Shown here piece after piece: positions 32,648 to 40,812 of a stretch of 44,723 nucleotides of DNA. Source of the stretch: Rhodococcus sp. HM1 (GTDB lineage Bacteria > Actinomycetota > Actinomycetes > Mycobacteriales > Mycobacteriaceae); contig NZ_JALPTB010000054.1 of assembly GCF_023218075.1 (NCBI RefSeq), positions 1-44,723 on the forward strand, given 5' to 3'. Positions within the stretch are counted from its first letter, which is position 1. Each line of letters begins with the position of its first letter. Under the pieces are notes generated by a model. That model was not told the origin of the DNA and ran no database searches. It saw nothing but the letters and a program-made list of their open reading frames with translations. The position numbers and the translations under genes are program-made.

Positions 32648-34395
32648 CCCCGTTCATCCCCACCGACGCCCCGTTCACCACGGACCAGCGGTCCTGGCTC
32701 GCCGGCTTCCTCGCCGGCATGCAGACCCGTCTGCTCGCCACCGGCCCCGACACCGCCACCGCGGCGGGCTCGGCGCCCGCGCTGCACATCCTGTACGGAT
32801 CGCAGACCGGCAACGCCGAATCCGTCGCCGAGGACACCGCGGCCGCGGCCCGCAGCCACGGATTCGCGCCGACGGTGTGCGCGCTCGACGACGTCGACCT
32901 CGACCGGTTCGCGACGTTCGGTCGCGTGCTGATCGTGACGTCCACCTACGGCGAGGGCGAGATGCCCGACAACGCCGAACTGTTCTGGGAGGCCCTGTCG
33001 GCCGAGTCCGCGCCGCGGCTCGAGGGCATGGACTTCGCGGTGCTCGCGCTCGGCGACACCGGCTACGACGGGTTCTGCCAGGCCGGCAAGCTCATCGACA
33101 TGCGGCTCGAGCAGCTCGGGGCGCAGCGCATCGTGCCGCGCGTGGACTGCGACGTCGACTACGAGGACGTCGCCGCCGCCTGGATCGCCGAGACCCTGCC
33201 GCTCGTCGCGGCCGTCGAGGGCATCCACGGCGACGGCACCGCGGCCGTCGCGGCCCCGGCTCCGGCCCGCGCGAAGTCGCAGTGGAACCGCAAGAATCCG
33301 TTCCCCGCGACCGTGACGGTCAACCGGCTGCTGTCGGGTGAGGGGTCCGGCAAGGAGATCCGCCACTACGAGTTCGACCTCACCGGCTCGGGCCTCGAGT
33401 ACGAGGCGGGCGACGCCCTGAACGTGGTGCCCGTCAACGATCCCGACCTCGTGCAGGCGCTGCTCGACACCCTCGGCCTGGACGGCACGGTCGTCCCCGC
33501 CGGGCACGAGCAGACCCTGACCGAGCTGCTCACCCACAACTACGAGATCACCGCGCCGAACATCGACCTGCTCGAGGAGGTCGAGAAGCGCACGCACAAC
33601 GAGGAACTGACGTACGTGCTGCGGCACGGCGACAAGGCCGCGCTCGACGACTGGCTGTGGGGCCGCGACATCCTCGACGTGCTGCGCCTGGAACCGACTC
33701 CCGAGCTGACCGCCGAGGAGTTCCTGTCGCTGCTCAAGCCGCTGCAGCACCGCGCGTACTCGATCTCGTCGAGCCCGAACGCGACGGAGCAGAGCGTGCA
33801 CCTGACGGTCGCGGCGGTGCGCTACGGCACCGACGGCCGCGAACGTCGCGGCGTGTGCTCGACGTTCCTGGCCGACCGGGTCGGCGAGAACGGCATCGCC
33901 GCGGTCTTCGTCACGAAGAACAAGGCGTTCCGGGTCCCCGCCGACGACACCGCCCCGATGATCATGGTCGGTCCCGGCACCGGGATCGCGCCCTTCCGTG
34001 GCTTCCTGCAGGAACGCCGCGCGCGGGGTGCGACCGGACGGAACTGGCTGTTCTTCGGCGACCAGAAACGCGCGTGCGACTACGTGTACGAGGACGAGCT
34101 GACCGAGTTCGTCGAGTCCGGTGTCCTGACCCGCCTGGATCTGGCGTTCTCCCGCGACCAGGCCGAGAAGATCTACGTGCAGACCCGCATGAAGGAGCAC
34201 GGCGCCGAGCTGTTCGCGTGGCTCGAGGACGGCGGCCACTTCTACATCTGCGGCGATGCCTCCCGGATGGCGAAGGACGTCGACCGGGCGCTGCACGAGA
34301 TCGTCGCCGAGCACGGCGGTCTGTCGGAGGAAGACGCCGCCGAGTACGTGACCGACCTCAAGCGCGAGAAGCGGTACGTGCGCGACGTGTACTGA
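32644..34395 (+). CDS. NADPH-dependent diflavin reductase (CysJ-like)
   Basis: The 583-residue protein has the cytochrome P450 reductase / CysJ layout. The flavodoxin domain runs from about residue 48 (LYGSQTGNAESVAED, STYGEGEMPDNA, LGDTGYDGFCQAGK). The FAD domain has HRAYSISSSPN near residue 369 and GVCSTFLADR. The NADPH domain begins at VGPGTGIAPFRGF near residue 442 and ends in RYVRDVY, like E. coli CysJ. It passes electrons from NADPH through FAD and FMN to a partner. Its ATG overlaps the gltB-like stop codon (ATGA), so the partner is most likely that protein. No hemoprotein sulfite reductase (CysI) is present in the window. Automatic pipelines would probably call it a sulfite reductase flavoprotein; context argues against that. 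Confidence 0.9.
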   Translation: MTPFIPTDAPFTTDQRSWLAGFLAGMQTRLLATGPDTATAAGSAPALHILYGSQTGNAESVAEDTAAAARSHGFAPTVCALDDVDLDRFATFGRVLIVTSTYGEGEMPDNAELFWEALSAESAPRLEGMDFAVLALGDTGYDGFCQAGKLIDMRLEQLGAQRIVPRVDCDVDYEDVAAAWIAETLPLVAAVEGIHGDGTAAVAAPAPARAKSQWNRKNPFPATVTVNRLLSGEGSGKEIRHYEFDLTGSGLEYEAGDALNVVPVNDPDLVQALLDTLGLDGTVVPAGHEQTLTELLTHNYEITAPNIDLLEEVEKRTHNEELTYVLRHGDKAALDDWLWGRDILDVLRLEPTPELTAEEFLSLLKPLQHRAYSISSSPNATEQSVHLTVAAVRYGTDGRERRGVCSTFLADRVGENGIAAVFVTKNKAFRVPADDTAPMIMVGPGTGIAPFRGFLQERRARGATGRNWLFFGDQKRACDYVYEDELTEFVESGVLTRLDLAFSRDQAEKIYVQTRMKEHGAELFAWLEDGGHFYICGDASRMAKDVDRALHEIVAEHGGLSEEDAAEYVTDLKREKRYVRDVY

Positions 34396-34396
34396 G

Positions 34397-34470
34397 GTGC
34401 GGCTCCGCCGCCCGTGTGCCTTTGTGGCGACCCCAACCGCCACAAAGGCACACGGGCGGCACAGCCGCAC
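34397..34470. repeat. Very long nearly perfect hairpin after the gltB-like/diflavin operon
   Basis: An inner perfect 23-bp stem (34407-34429 with 34438-34460, loop ACCCCAAC) is extended by an outer 8-bp stem (34397-34404 with 34463-34470) across a 2-nt internal loop on each side. It begins two bases after the diflavin reductase stop and ends 60 bases before fusA2. It probably terminates the operon, but it is much longer than the other terminators here and could be a mobile palindromic repeat. Confidence 0.75.
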
Positions 34471-34530
34471 GGTTACCCTGGTCGGAGGCCGTGTCGAGCG
34501 GTGGCACGGATGCCACGGGAGGAGACTCCG

Positions 34531-36594
34531 ATGCCCGACCGAACCTCGGCGCGAACCGAACGGGCGCCTGTCGTCGAACGCCCGGACCAACTGCGCAACG
34601 TCGTTCTGATCGGATGCAGTGGGGTCGGCAAGACCACCCTCGCCGAATCGCTCGCGCTCGCCGCCGGCGCCATCGGGCGTGCGGGCCGCACCGTGGACGG
34701 CACCACCATCTCGGACTTCGAACCGATCGAACAGCAGCACCGGCGATCGGTGCAGCTCGCCGTGATCCCGCTGGAATGGAACGGCACCAAGATCAACCTG
34801 ATCGACACGCCGGGCCACCCGGACTTCGACGCCGAGGTCCGCGCGGGCCTGCGCGCCGCGGATTCGGCGGTGTTCGTCGTCTCCGCGACCGACCCGATCA
34901 GCGCCGCGACCCGCGCGCTGTGGCGGGAATGCGCCGAGGCCGGACTCCCCCGCGGCATCGTCGTCACCAAACTCGATATCGCGCGCAGCGGCTACGAGGA
35001 GATGCTCACCGAATGCCACGACGCGTTCGGTCTCGGACCCGACACCCTGCGCCCGGTGTTCGTACCGGCGTACGACGGCTCCCGGCCGTGCGGGTCGGTG
35101 GACGTGCTGCTCGGCCGCACCTACGGTGACCCCGGCCAGACCCCGGATCTGGGGCAGATCCGGGAGAGTCTGGTCGAGGCGATCTCGGGGCAGGACGACA
35201 CCCTCATGGAGCGCTACCTGGCGGGTGAAACCCTCGACACCGATTCCCTCGCCGACGGCATCCGACGCGAAATGATCTCGTGCACACTGCATCCCGCATC
35301 CGCCGCCACCGACTACGGGGTGGGTGCCGCCGAGCTCCTCGACCTGATCGCGGCGGTGTTCCCCGACCCGACGCACCGTCGGCCCGGCGCCCCGTTCGCC
35401 GATCCGGACGCCCCGCTGGCCGCGCAGGTCGTACGCGTCACCGGCGACGCGTACGTGGGGCGGATCAGCCTCGTGCGCGTCTATTCCGGCAGGCTGCGCC
35501 CCGACACGTTCGTTCGGTTGAGCGGGCCCGGCCACACCGAGGAGACCACCGAACGGATCCCGACGCTGACCAGCCCGTTCGGCAAGCAACAGCGGCCGGT
35601 GCCGGAGGCGGTCGCCGGGGACCTGGTGTGCATCGGCAAACTCGGCAACGCCGTACCCGCCGACACCCTCTGCGACCCGGACCATCCCGTCGTCCTCGAT
35701 CCGTGGCCGCTGCCGGAGGCGCTGCTGCCGGTCGCCGTCGAGGGCCACACCCGAAGCGACGACGACAAGCTCGCCCAGGCCCTGTCCCGGCTGACCGCCG
35801 AGGATCCGGCGGTGCGCCTCGAAAACAATCCCGACACACACCAATTGGTGTTGTGGTGCACGGGCGAGGCCCACGCCGAAGTCGTCCTCGACCGGCTCCG
35901 CAACCGGCACGGGGTGAACGTCGACATCGTCGACTACCGGGTCGCGTTGCGCGAGACGTTCGCCGGTCCCGCGAAGGGGCACGGCCGGCTGGTGAAACAG
36001 TCCGGCGGGCACGGCCAGTACGCGGTGTGCGACATCGAGGTCGAGCCGCTACCGGTCGGCAGCGGTGTCCAGTTCGAGGAGCACGTCGTCGGCGGCGCCG
36101 TGCCCCGCCAGTTCATCCCGTCCGTCGAGAAGGGCGTGCGCAGCGCCACCGCCAAGGGTGTCGCGACCGGTCATCCGCTCGTCGACGTCAAGGTCACGCT
36201 CGTCGACGGCAAGGCCCACTCGGTCGACTCGTCGGATGCGGCGTTCCAGGCCGCCGCGGGACTCGCGTTGCGCGACGCCTCCACCCACACGACGGTGCGG
36301 GTGCTCGAACCCGTGGACGCGGTCAAGGTCGTGGTCCCCGACGACTATCTCGGCGCGGTCCTCGGCGACCTCTCGGCCCGGCGCGGCCGGGTTCTGGGCA
36401 CCGAGAACGCGGGTCCGGGCACGACCCTGCTGCGCGCCGAGGTTCCCGAACTGGAACTGACGCGCTATCCCGTCGACCTGCGCGCCCTGACGCAGGGCAC
36501 CGCCGAGTTCGCGCGCGGCTACCTGCGCCACGAACCGATGCCCGAATCCCTCGCCGCGCAGCACACGAGCGCCGGCAACGGCAACGGACACTGA
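34531..36594 (+). CDS. fusA2: Elongation factor G-like protein FusA2
   Basis: The 687-residue GTPase is an EF-G paralogue of the mycobacterial FusA2 (Rv0120c) type. G1 is GCSGVGKT (28-35), G3 DTPGH (92-96) and G4 TKLD (146-149, with Thr for the usual Asn). The switch I region reads QQHRRSVQLA, without the RGITI of true EF-G. Domains II to V follow, including the conserved GHGRLVKQSGGHGQYAVCDIEVEP segment and the final RRGRVLGTE...LTRYPVDLRALTQGTAEFARGY region. Its role is unclear; paralogues of this kind are not the main translocase. ATG at 34531 with GGAGGA seven bases upstream is chosen over in-frame upstream starts lying in the hairpin leader. It converges with a hydrolase gene 13 bases away. 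Confidence 0.92.
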   Translation: MPDRTSARTERAPVVERPDQLRNVVLIGCSGVGKTTLAESLALAAGAIGRAGRTVDGTTISDFEPIEQQHRRSVQLAVIPLEWNGTKINLIDTPGHPDFDAEVRAGLRAADSAVFVVSATDPISAATRALWRECAEAGLPRGIVVTKLDIARSGYEEMLTECHDAFGLGPDTLRPVFVPAYDGSRPCGSVDVLLGRTYGDPGQTPDLGQIRESLVEAISGQDDTLMERYLAGETLDTDSLADGIRREMISCTLHPASAATDYGVGAAELLDLIAAVFPDPTHRRPGAPFADPDAPLAAQVVRVTGDAYVGRISLVRVYSGRLRPDTFVRLSGPGHTEETTERIPTLTSPFGKQQRPVPEAVAGDLVCIGKLGNAVPADTLCDPDHPVVLDPWPLPEALLPVAVEGHTRSDDDKLAQALSRLTAEDPAVRLENNPDTHQLVLWCTGEAHAEVVLDRLRNRHGVNVDIVDYRVALRETFAGPAKGHGRLVKQSGGHGQYAVCDIEVEPLPVGSGVQFEEHVVGGAVPRQFIPSVEKGVRSATAKGVATGHPLVDVKVTLVDGKAHSVDSSDAAFQAAAGLALRDASTHTTVRVLEPVDAVKVVVPDDYLGAVLGDLSARRGRVLGTENAGPGTTLLRAEVPELELTRYPVDLRALTQGTAEFARGYLRHEPMPESLAAQHTSAGNGNGH

Positions 36595-36607
36595 GGCCAC
36601 GCAAGAG

Positions 36608-37294
36608 TCACGGCACCGACGCGACCAGCAGATCGGTGAGTTCGCGCGGACACACCAGCGCCACCAGGTGACCGCTGTCGAGGACGTCCGGTTCCACGCC
36701 GACCCGCTCGCGGGCGATCCGCCGGATGAGATCGAGCGGAAACAACCGGTCGTGACGGCCGGCGACCACCCGCACCGGCACATCCGGCCATCGGTCGGCG
36801 CGCCACGCCGGTTCGAACGCCGAATCCGAGAGCACGGGCGCTTCGTGCGTGAACGCTTCCGCGACGATCTCGGCGGGCACGTCGTGGAAGAACAGTTCGC
36901 GCGGATCGAAGGGAAGGTCGGGGTCACGCCCGTCCGCGATGTCCTGTGCGCGTTTGGCCTGCTCCTGACCGACTGCGCTCCACCATCCGCCGGGTGACTC
37001 GCCGGGAGCCGGGATCATCGGCGCGACGAGGATCAGCCGGTCGACGACCAACCGCTCCGCCGCGATCGCCGCGGTGAACGCGGACATGGACTGGCCGACC
37101 AGAACCAGCGGCGGCTGCGCGTCCCGGGCCGCCGCGACCACCACGTCCGCGTACTCGTACTGTCCGGCGGCGTCGTCGGAGTACGGCAGGTCGACGGGAA
37201 TCGCGGTGTGCCCCAGTTCCTGCAGCAGCGGCACCACCCGATGCCAGTACCACGAGTCCGATCCGGCACCCGGCAGCAGCACGAAGGTCGTCAT
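36608..37294 (-). CDS. Alpha/beta hydrolase
   Basis: The 228-residue protein is an alpha/beta hydrolase with a complete triad: S69 in GQSMS, D182 in GRHDRLFP and H209 in SGHLVAL. The N-terminal LLPGAGSDSWYWHRVVPLL holds the oxyanion-hole region. It resembles small esterase-like or salicylate-esterase-like hydrolases, which hydrolyse esters or related bonds in the cytoplasm; the substrate is unknown. ATG 37294 lies nine bases after the stop of the carbonic anhydrase gene, so the two are co-transcribed with the hydrolase second. The 3' end faces fusA2 with a 13-base gap and no visible terminator. Confidence 0.88.
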   Translation of the reverse strand: MTTFVLLPGAGSDSWYWHRVVPLLQELGHTAIPVDLPYSDDAAGQYEYADVVVAAARDAQPPLVLVGQSMSAFTAAIAAERLVVDRLILVAPMIPAPGESPGGWWSAVGQEQAKRAQDIADGRDPDLPFDPRELFFHDVPAEIVAEAFTHEAPVLSDSAFEPAWRADRWPDVPVRVVAGRHDRLFPLDLIRRIARERVGVEPDVLDSGHLVALVCPRELTDLLVASVP

Positions 37295-37303
37295 CGCGTC
37301 CCC

Positions 37304-37798
37304 TCAGTCGGGCTTCACCTCGCTCAGCCGACCCGTGGCAACGTCGAAGACGAAGCCGCGCAACGATTCGGTCTGGGTGATGAACGGGCTGTCCTCGATG
37401 CGGCGCAGCGACTGCCGCACGTCCTCCTCGACGTCCGGGAAGGACTCGGGCGACCAGGACGGTTTGATGCCGATCTCGTCCTGGATCGACCGCTTGAACT
37501 CGTCGTCGGTGAATGTGAGCATGCCGCAGTCGGTGTGGTGGATGAGGATGATCTCCCGGGTACCGAGCAGTCGCTGGCTGATGGCGAGGGACCGGATCTC
37601 GTCGTCGGTCACGACACCACCGGCGTTGCGGATCACGTGGGATTCGCCTTCGCCGATTCCCAGGGCCCGGTAGACGTCCAGCCGCGCGTCCATGCACGCC
37701 ACGACCGCGACGTGCTTGCTGGGAGGCAGCGGAAGCGGGCCGGTGAAGGACTCGGCGTACTTCCTGTTGTTCTCGAGGTATTCGTCGGTGACAGTCAT
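37304..37798 (-). CDS. canA: Beta-carbonic anhydrase (CanA / Rv1284 type)
   Basis: The 164-residue zinc enzyme interconverts CO2 and bicarbonate. Zinc ligands C35 (ACMDARLD), H88 and C91 (HHTDCGM) are present, with the catalytic dyad D37 and R39. The whole chain, from MTVTDEYLENN to FVFDVATGRLSEV, parallels mycobacterial CanA (Rv1284), which is 163 residues long. ATG 37798 is chosen because it gives that N-terminus; the open frame upstream is not conserved. It is the first gene of a two-gene unit with the alpha/beta hydrolase and is divergent from a DUF1275 membrane protein. It should be cytoplasmic. Confidence 0.93.
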   Translation of the reverse strand: MTVTDEYLENNRKYAESFTGPLPLPPSKHVAVVACMDARLDVYRALGIGEGESHVIRNAGGVVTDDEIRSLAISQRLLGTREIILIHHTDCGMLTFTDDEFKRSIQDEIGIKPSWSPESFPDVEEDVRQSLRRIEDSPFITQTESLRGFVFDVATGRLSEVKPD

Positions 37799-37988
37799 GG
37801 GCTGTGCCTCTCGTCGACCCGGCGTCCGCAAGCGCGGACACCGTGGTCCATGGTCCTCCGCCCGGCTGTTCATGCAACAGGATTCGGATCTGCGCGCTCC
37901 GTACTCTGGACGGGCGCCGAAAACTGTGCAAGCTCCCCGCCGGTGGCCCTATGGTGGTCGAAGCACCTCGGGCGGAGGAACCCGGTTC

Positions 37989-38648
37989 ATGGCGACGCAG
38001 ACCTCGACTTCCCTTCGGTTCGCCGTCATTCTCACGATGGTCGGCGGCTACCTCGACGCATACACGTTCATCACCCGCGACGGTGTCTTCGCGAACACGC
38101 AGACCGCCAACGTGATCCTGATGGGCATCGATTTCGCCGAGGCACAATGGCGCGACGCGCTCGCGCACCTGTATCCGATCCTCGCGTTCCTCGTCGGCAT
38201 CGCGGTCGCGATGCTCGTCAAGACCGGCCGCATCGAACGCCGCCTCACCCGCCCGCTGCGCTGGGCGACGGGCCTGCAGGTGATCATCCTCGTGATCGTG
38301 GGGTTCCTGCCGGACAGCGTCCACGCCGCGGCGGTCACCGTCCCCATCGCGTTCGTCGCGGCACTGCAGATGGGTCTGTATCGCATGATCGGCGAGCTGA
38401 CCTACATGTCCATCGCCACGACCGGAAATCTGATGCGGCTCACCGAGGCCTGGTTCCGCGGGTTCGTCGACCACGACGAGGTGGCCCGCCGCCACACCGC
38501 CGTCTACGGCGCGATCTGCGCGTCGTTCGCGGGCGGCGCGGTGTTCGGTGCACTCGTGTCCCAGTGGATCGGCGGGCAGGCAGCGTGGGTCCCCGCCCTG
38601 ATCCTGACCGTCACCCTCGTGTTGTTCCACCTCGACGAACAGGACTGA
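37989..38648 (+). CDS. YoaK-family (DUF1275) membrane protein
   Basis: The 219-residue protein has about six hydrophobic segments and the DUF1275 signature. The first segment carries GGYLDAYTFITRDGVFANTQTANVI, and the middle one VPIAFVAALQMGLYRM followed by TYMSIATTGNLMRLTEAW. These proteins sit in the cytoplasmic membrane and have no established function. ATG at 37989 with GGAGG ten bases upstream is chosen; the frame before it is antisense to the carbonic anhydrase. It is divergent from the carbonic anhydrase gene and ends ten bases from the convergent membrane protein gene. Confidence 0.85.
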   Translation: MATQTSTSLRFAVILTMVGGYLDAYTFITRDGVFANTQTANVILMGIDFAEAQWRDALAHLYPILAFLVGIAVAMLVKTGRIERRLTRPLRWATGLQVIILVIVGFLPDSVHAAAVTVPIAFVAALQMGLYRMIGELTYMSIATTGNLMRLTEAWFRGFVDHDEVARRHTAVYGAICASFAGGAVFGALVSQWIGGQAAWVPALILTVTLVLFHLDEQD

Positions 38649-38657
38649 CGGCGGCCG

Positions 38658-39308
38658 TCATTCCGTTGCGTCGCCCATCCGCTCGCCGACCCGGTCGGGA
38701 TACCAGGCGGAGAACTTGATCGCGGCGACCATCGCCGCGACCTGGATCACCCATCCCGTCCAGATGTTGTCGTCGTCGTGGAGCACCGCGTCGCCGTACC
38801 ACCCCGCAGCCGCCGCGACGAGGAAGGCGAGAGCCCACGCCCCGGTGATGACGTAGTTGGTGCGCAGGAACACCGGCGAATCCCAGTACTGCGGATCGAC
38901 CTCCTCCCGCGCGTACTGGATCGTGAACGGCCTCCGCGCCAGCATCGATCCGACCGCGATGAGCACCAGCGTGATGTTCGCGATCTCACCGATCCACGTC
39001 TCGAGCCACATCTGGTTGTCCACGCTCAGCGAGAAGTGGGTGATCAGCAACGCCGCGAAGAACACGACGTCCACCACACCGAGCAGTTTCAGCGACCGGC
39101 CACGGATCAGGTCCAGGACGAGGAACAGGACCGACAGGCCCAGTGCCACGGCCGCGACCCACGCGATACTGCCCGGTCCCTCGAAGACGGCGAGCACGAT
39201 CCATGGGGCGAGACCGGCGAGCGGACTGTCGAGCAGTCCCTCCACGACCGGTGGGAACCGACCTTGCTGCGGGGACGAGCGTCGGGCGTTCTCGATGTCG
39301 TCGGCCAT
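38658..39308 (-). CDS. Multi-pass membrane protein of unknown function
   Basis: I cannot name this 216-residue protein. It has about six hydrophobic helices, arranged as pairs (residues about 32-64, 74-92, 106-122, 152-170 and 183-200), with a short charged N-terminus and C-terminus. A loop between helices carries RRPFTIQYAREEVDPQYWDSPVFLRTNYVITGAWALAF, in which the E-E-V-D-P-x-Y-W-x-S-P-x-F motif looks conserved in unnamed bacterial membrane proteins. ATG 39308 has GAGGT eight bases upstream. It stands alone, convergent with the DUF1275 gene. Confidence 0.7.
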   Translation of the reverse strand: MADDIENARRSSPQQGRFPPVVEGLLDSPLAGLAPWIVLAVFEGPGSIAWVAAVALGLSVLFLVLDLIRGRSLKLLGVVDVVFFAALLITHFSLSVDNQMWLETWIGEIANITLVLIAVGSMLARRPFTIQYAREEVDPQYWDSPVFLRTNYVITGAWALAFLVAAAAGWYGDAVLHDDDNIWTGWVIQVAAMVAAIKFSAWYPDRVGERMGDATE

Positions 39309-39632
39309 GGCGATACCTCGACGAGTTCGCGTGCAGTCGGACCTCTCGATCTTAAGGTTCGGCCCTCGATGCGCACGGGCGTTTCGCCGTCATCCGAGGA
39401 CCGGACCCGCCGTGCAGGGTCCGAGTCGACGGTCGGTGTACCGAATTTTCGGGACGTCCACCGTCGTTCCGGGCCGATACGCAACCGGATTGGAGACCCC
39501 GGCAGCGACCGGCAGCCGAGCACCCGTCCGTCTGTGCTCGGGCACAACTATCCGGCCGGAACGGCGCCGAGAAAATAGGATGTGTTCCTGCCGTCAACCT
39601 TGCGCACCGGCTTCGAGCGCGGAAAGGACCCC
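39309..39632. other. Intergenic region between divergent genes
   Basis: These 324 bases separate the membrane-protein gene from the hydrolase gene. A TAGGAT box at 39576-39581 fits the actinobacterial -10 pattern and lies 52 bases upstream of the hydrolase start. A 7-bp inverted repeat (CGACGGT ... ACCGTCG, near 39427-39466) is the only other structure I see. There is no credible gene. Confidence 0.45.
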
Positions 39633-40334
39633 ATGGTCTCGCATTTCCAGGACGACGAATTCGCACAGCTCCCCCGGAACGCCGCCGAACTCGGGCTGAC
39701 ACTCGATGCTCCACCGGTGGTGCAGCGTGTCGGCACCGACATCCGCGAGGGCGTGCACGTGAGCTCGCTGCTCTGGGCCACCGAACCGCCTCGTATCGTG
39801 TTCCTGCACGACAGCGGTCAGGACGCCCACACCTGGGATGCACTCAATCTCGCGCTGGGACTGCCCGCGCTCGCCGTCGACCTGCCCGGGCACGGACATT
39901 CGACGCCGCTCGACCACCCCGACCACTCCCCCTGGAACGCGGCCGACGCGGTGGCACACGCCGTCCGCCGCTGGGCACCCGAAGCCGAAGCCGTGGTGGG
40001 CGCTTCCCTCGGCGGTCTCACGACGATCCGTCTCGCCGCGATCGTTCCGGAACTGGTGCGCCGCGCGATCGTTCTCGACGTGACGCCCTCGGCGGTGCTC
40101 GACGACGGCCAGGATCTGTCGGCGCTGTGGGACGATCTAGCGGGCATCGGGGTTCCGCTGACGCTGATCCGTGGTGGCGCATCGGATTTCGTGTCCGATT
40201 CCGATGCCGACGAGGTCCGGCGGCGCAATCCGGCCGCGCGAATCCTCGCGGTGCCGCACGCCGGTCACACCGTGCACAACGACGCGCCACGCGAACTCGC
40301 CGAGATCATCGGCTCGTCACTCGAAACCGTCTGA
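39633..40334 (+). CDS. Alpha/beta hydrolase
   Basis: The 233-residue protein is an alpha/beta hydrolase with S125 in GASLGG, D185 in GGASDFVSD and H212 in HAGHTVHND as the triad. VFLHDSGQDAHTWD supplies the oxyanion region, and DLPGHGHS the next turn. The fold resembles lactonase, esterase and haloperoxidase-like hydrolases; the substrate cannot be told. A segment of about 40 residues before the first strand is unlike the other hydrolase in this window, so they are not recent paralogues. ATG 39633 with AAAGGA six bases upstream is chosen over an upstream ATG at 39582. A short gap separates it from the PPOX gene on the same strand. Confidence 0.87.
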   Translation: MVSHFQDDEFAQLPRNAAELGLTLDAPPVVQRVGTDIREGVHVSSLLWATEPPRIVFLHDSGQDAHTWDALNLALGLPALAVDLPGHGHSTPLDHPDHSPWNAADAVAHAVRRWAPEAEAVVGASLGGLTTIRLAAIVPELVRRAIVLDVTPSAVLDDGQDLSALWDDLAGIGVPLTLIRGGASDFVSDSDADEVRRRNPAARILAVPHAGHTVHNDAPRELAEIIGSSLETV

Positions 40335-40370
40335 TACACAGAATCATCCGAACTCGACCCACCACGGCTC

Positions 40371-40376
40371 TAGGCT
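40371..40376 (+). promoter_or_regulatory. -10-like box for a probable leaderless PPOX transcript
   Basis: TAGGCT fits TAnnnT and ends six bases before the ATG at 40383. Transcription would therefore begin at or next to the A of the start codon. No Shine-Dalgarno precedes that ATG, which fits a leaderless mRNA. Confidence 0.45.
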
Positions 40377-40382
40377 GGACGC

Positions 40383-40808
40383 ATGGCATCGACCGATCCG
40401 CTCGAAGCGCTGTTCACCACCACCAAGGTCGCGACGCTCGTCACCCTCAAGCGGGACGGACGGCCGCAGCTGTCGAACATCCTGCACCACTACGACCCCC
40501 GCACCCGCACGTTCTCCGTCTCGGTGACCGACGACCGCGCCAAGACCCGCAACATGCGCCGCGACCCGCGCGTGAGCATGTTCGTCGACTCCGCCGACGG
40601 CTGGTCGTACGCGGTCGCGGAGGGTTACGCCGAGTTGTCCCCGGTCGCGGCACTTCCGCACGATGAGACCGTCGAACAGCTGGTCGAGCAGTATCGGCAA
40701 CTGCAGGGCGAGCATCCGGATTGGAACGAGTTCCGCGCGGCGATGGTGACCGAACGGCGGCTGCTGCTGCGGGTGCGCGTCGAACGGTTCTACGGCATGT
40801 CCCGCTGA
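40383..40808 (+). CDS. PPOX-class F420-dependent oxidoreductase
   Basis: The 141-residue split-beta-barrel protein belongs to the pyridoxamine-phosphate-oxidase-like F420-dependent enzymes typical of actinobacteria. Visible are TKVATLVTLKRDGRPQLSNI at the N-terminus, FSVSVTDDRAKTRNMRRDPRVSMFV in the middle (cofactor phosphate contacts), and a C-terminal RLLLRVRVERFYG strand. Such enzymes use reduced F420 or flavin to reduce small molecules; the substrate is unknown. Only a TAGGCT box and no Shine-Dalgarno precede the ATG. The stop lies four bases from the convergent dinB2 stop. It should act as a soluble dimer. Confidence 0.9.
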   Translation: MASTDPLEALFTTTKVATLVTLKRDGRPQLSNILHHYDPRTRTFSVSVTDDRAKTRNMRRDPRVSMFVDSADGWSYAVAEGYAELSPVAALPHDETVEQLVEQYRQLQGEHPDWNEFRAAMVTERRLLLRVRVERFYGMSR

Positions 40809-40812
40809 CCGC

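Noticed and set aside
32644-34395. Assignment as the flavoprotein subunit of assimilatory sulfite reductase
   Set aside because: The fold fits, but no CysI-type hemoprotein is near, and the start codon overlaps the gltB-like stop, which points to a different partner.
32584-36012. A minus-strand open frame of 1142 codons opposite the diflavin reductase and fusA2
   Set aside because: It spans two real genes and the large hairpin between them, with no recognisable domain.
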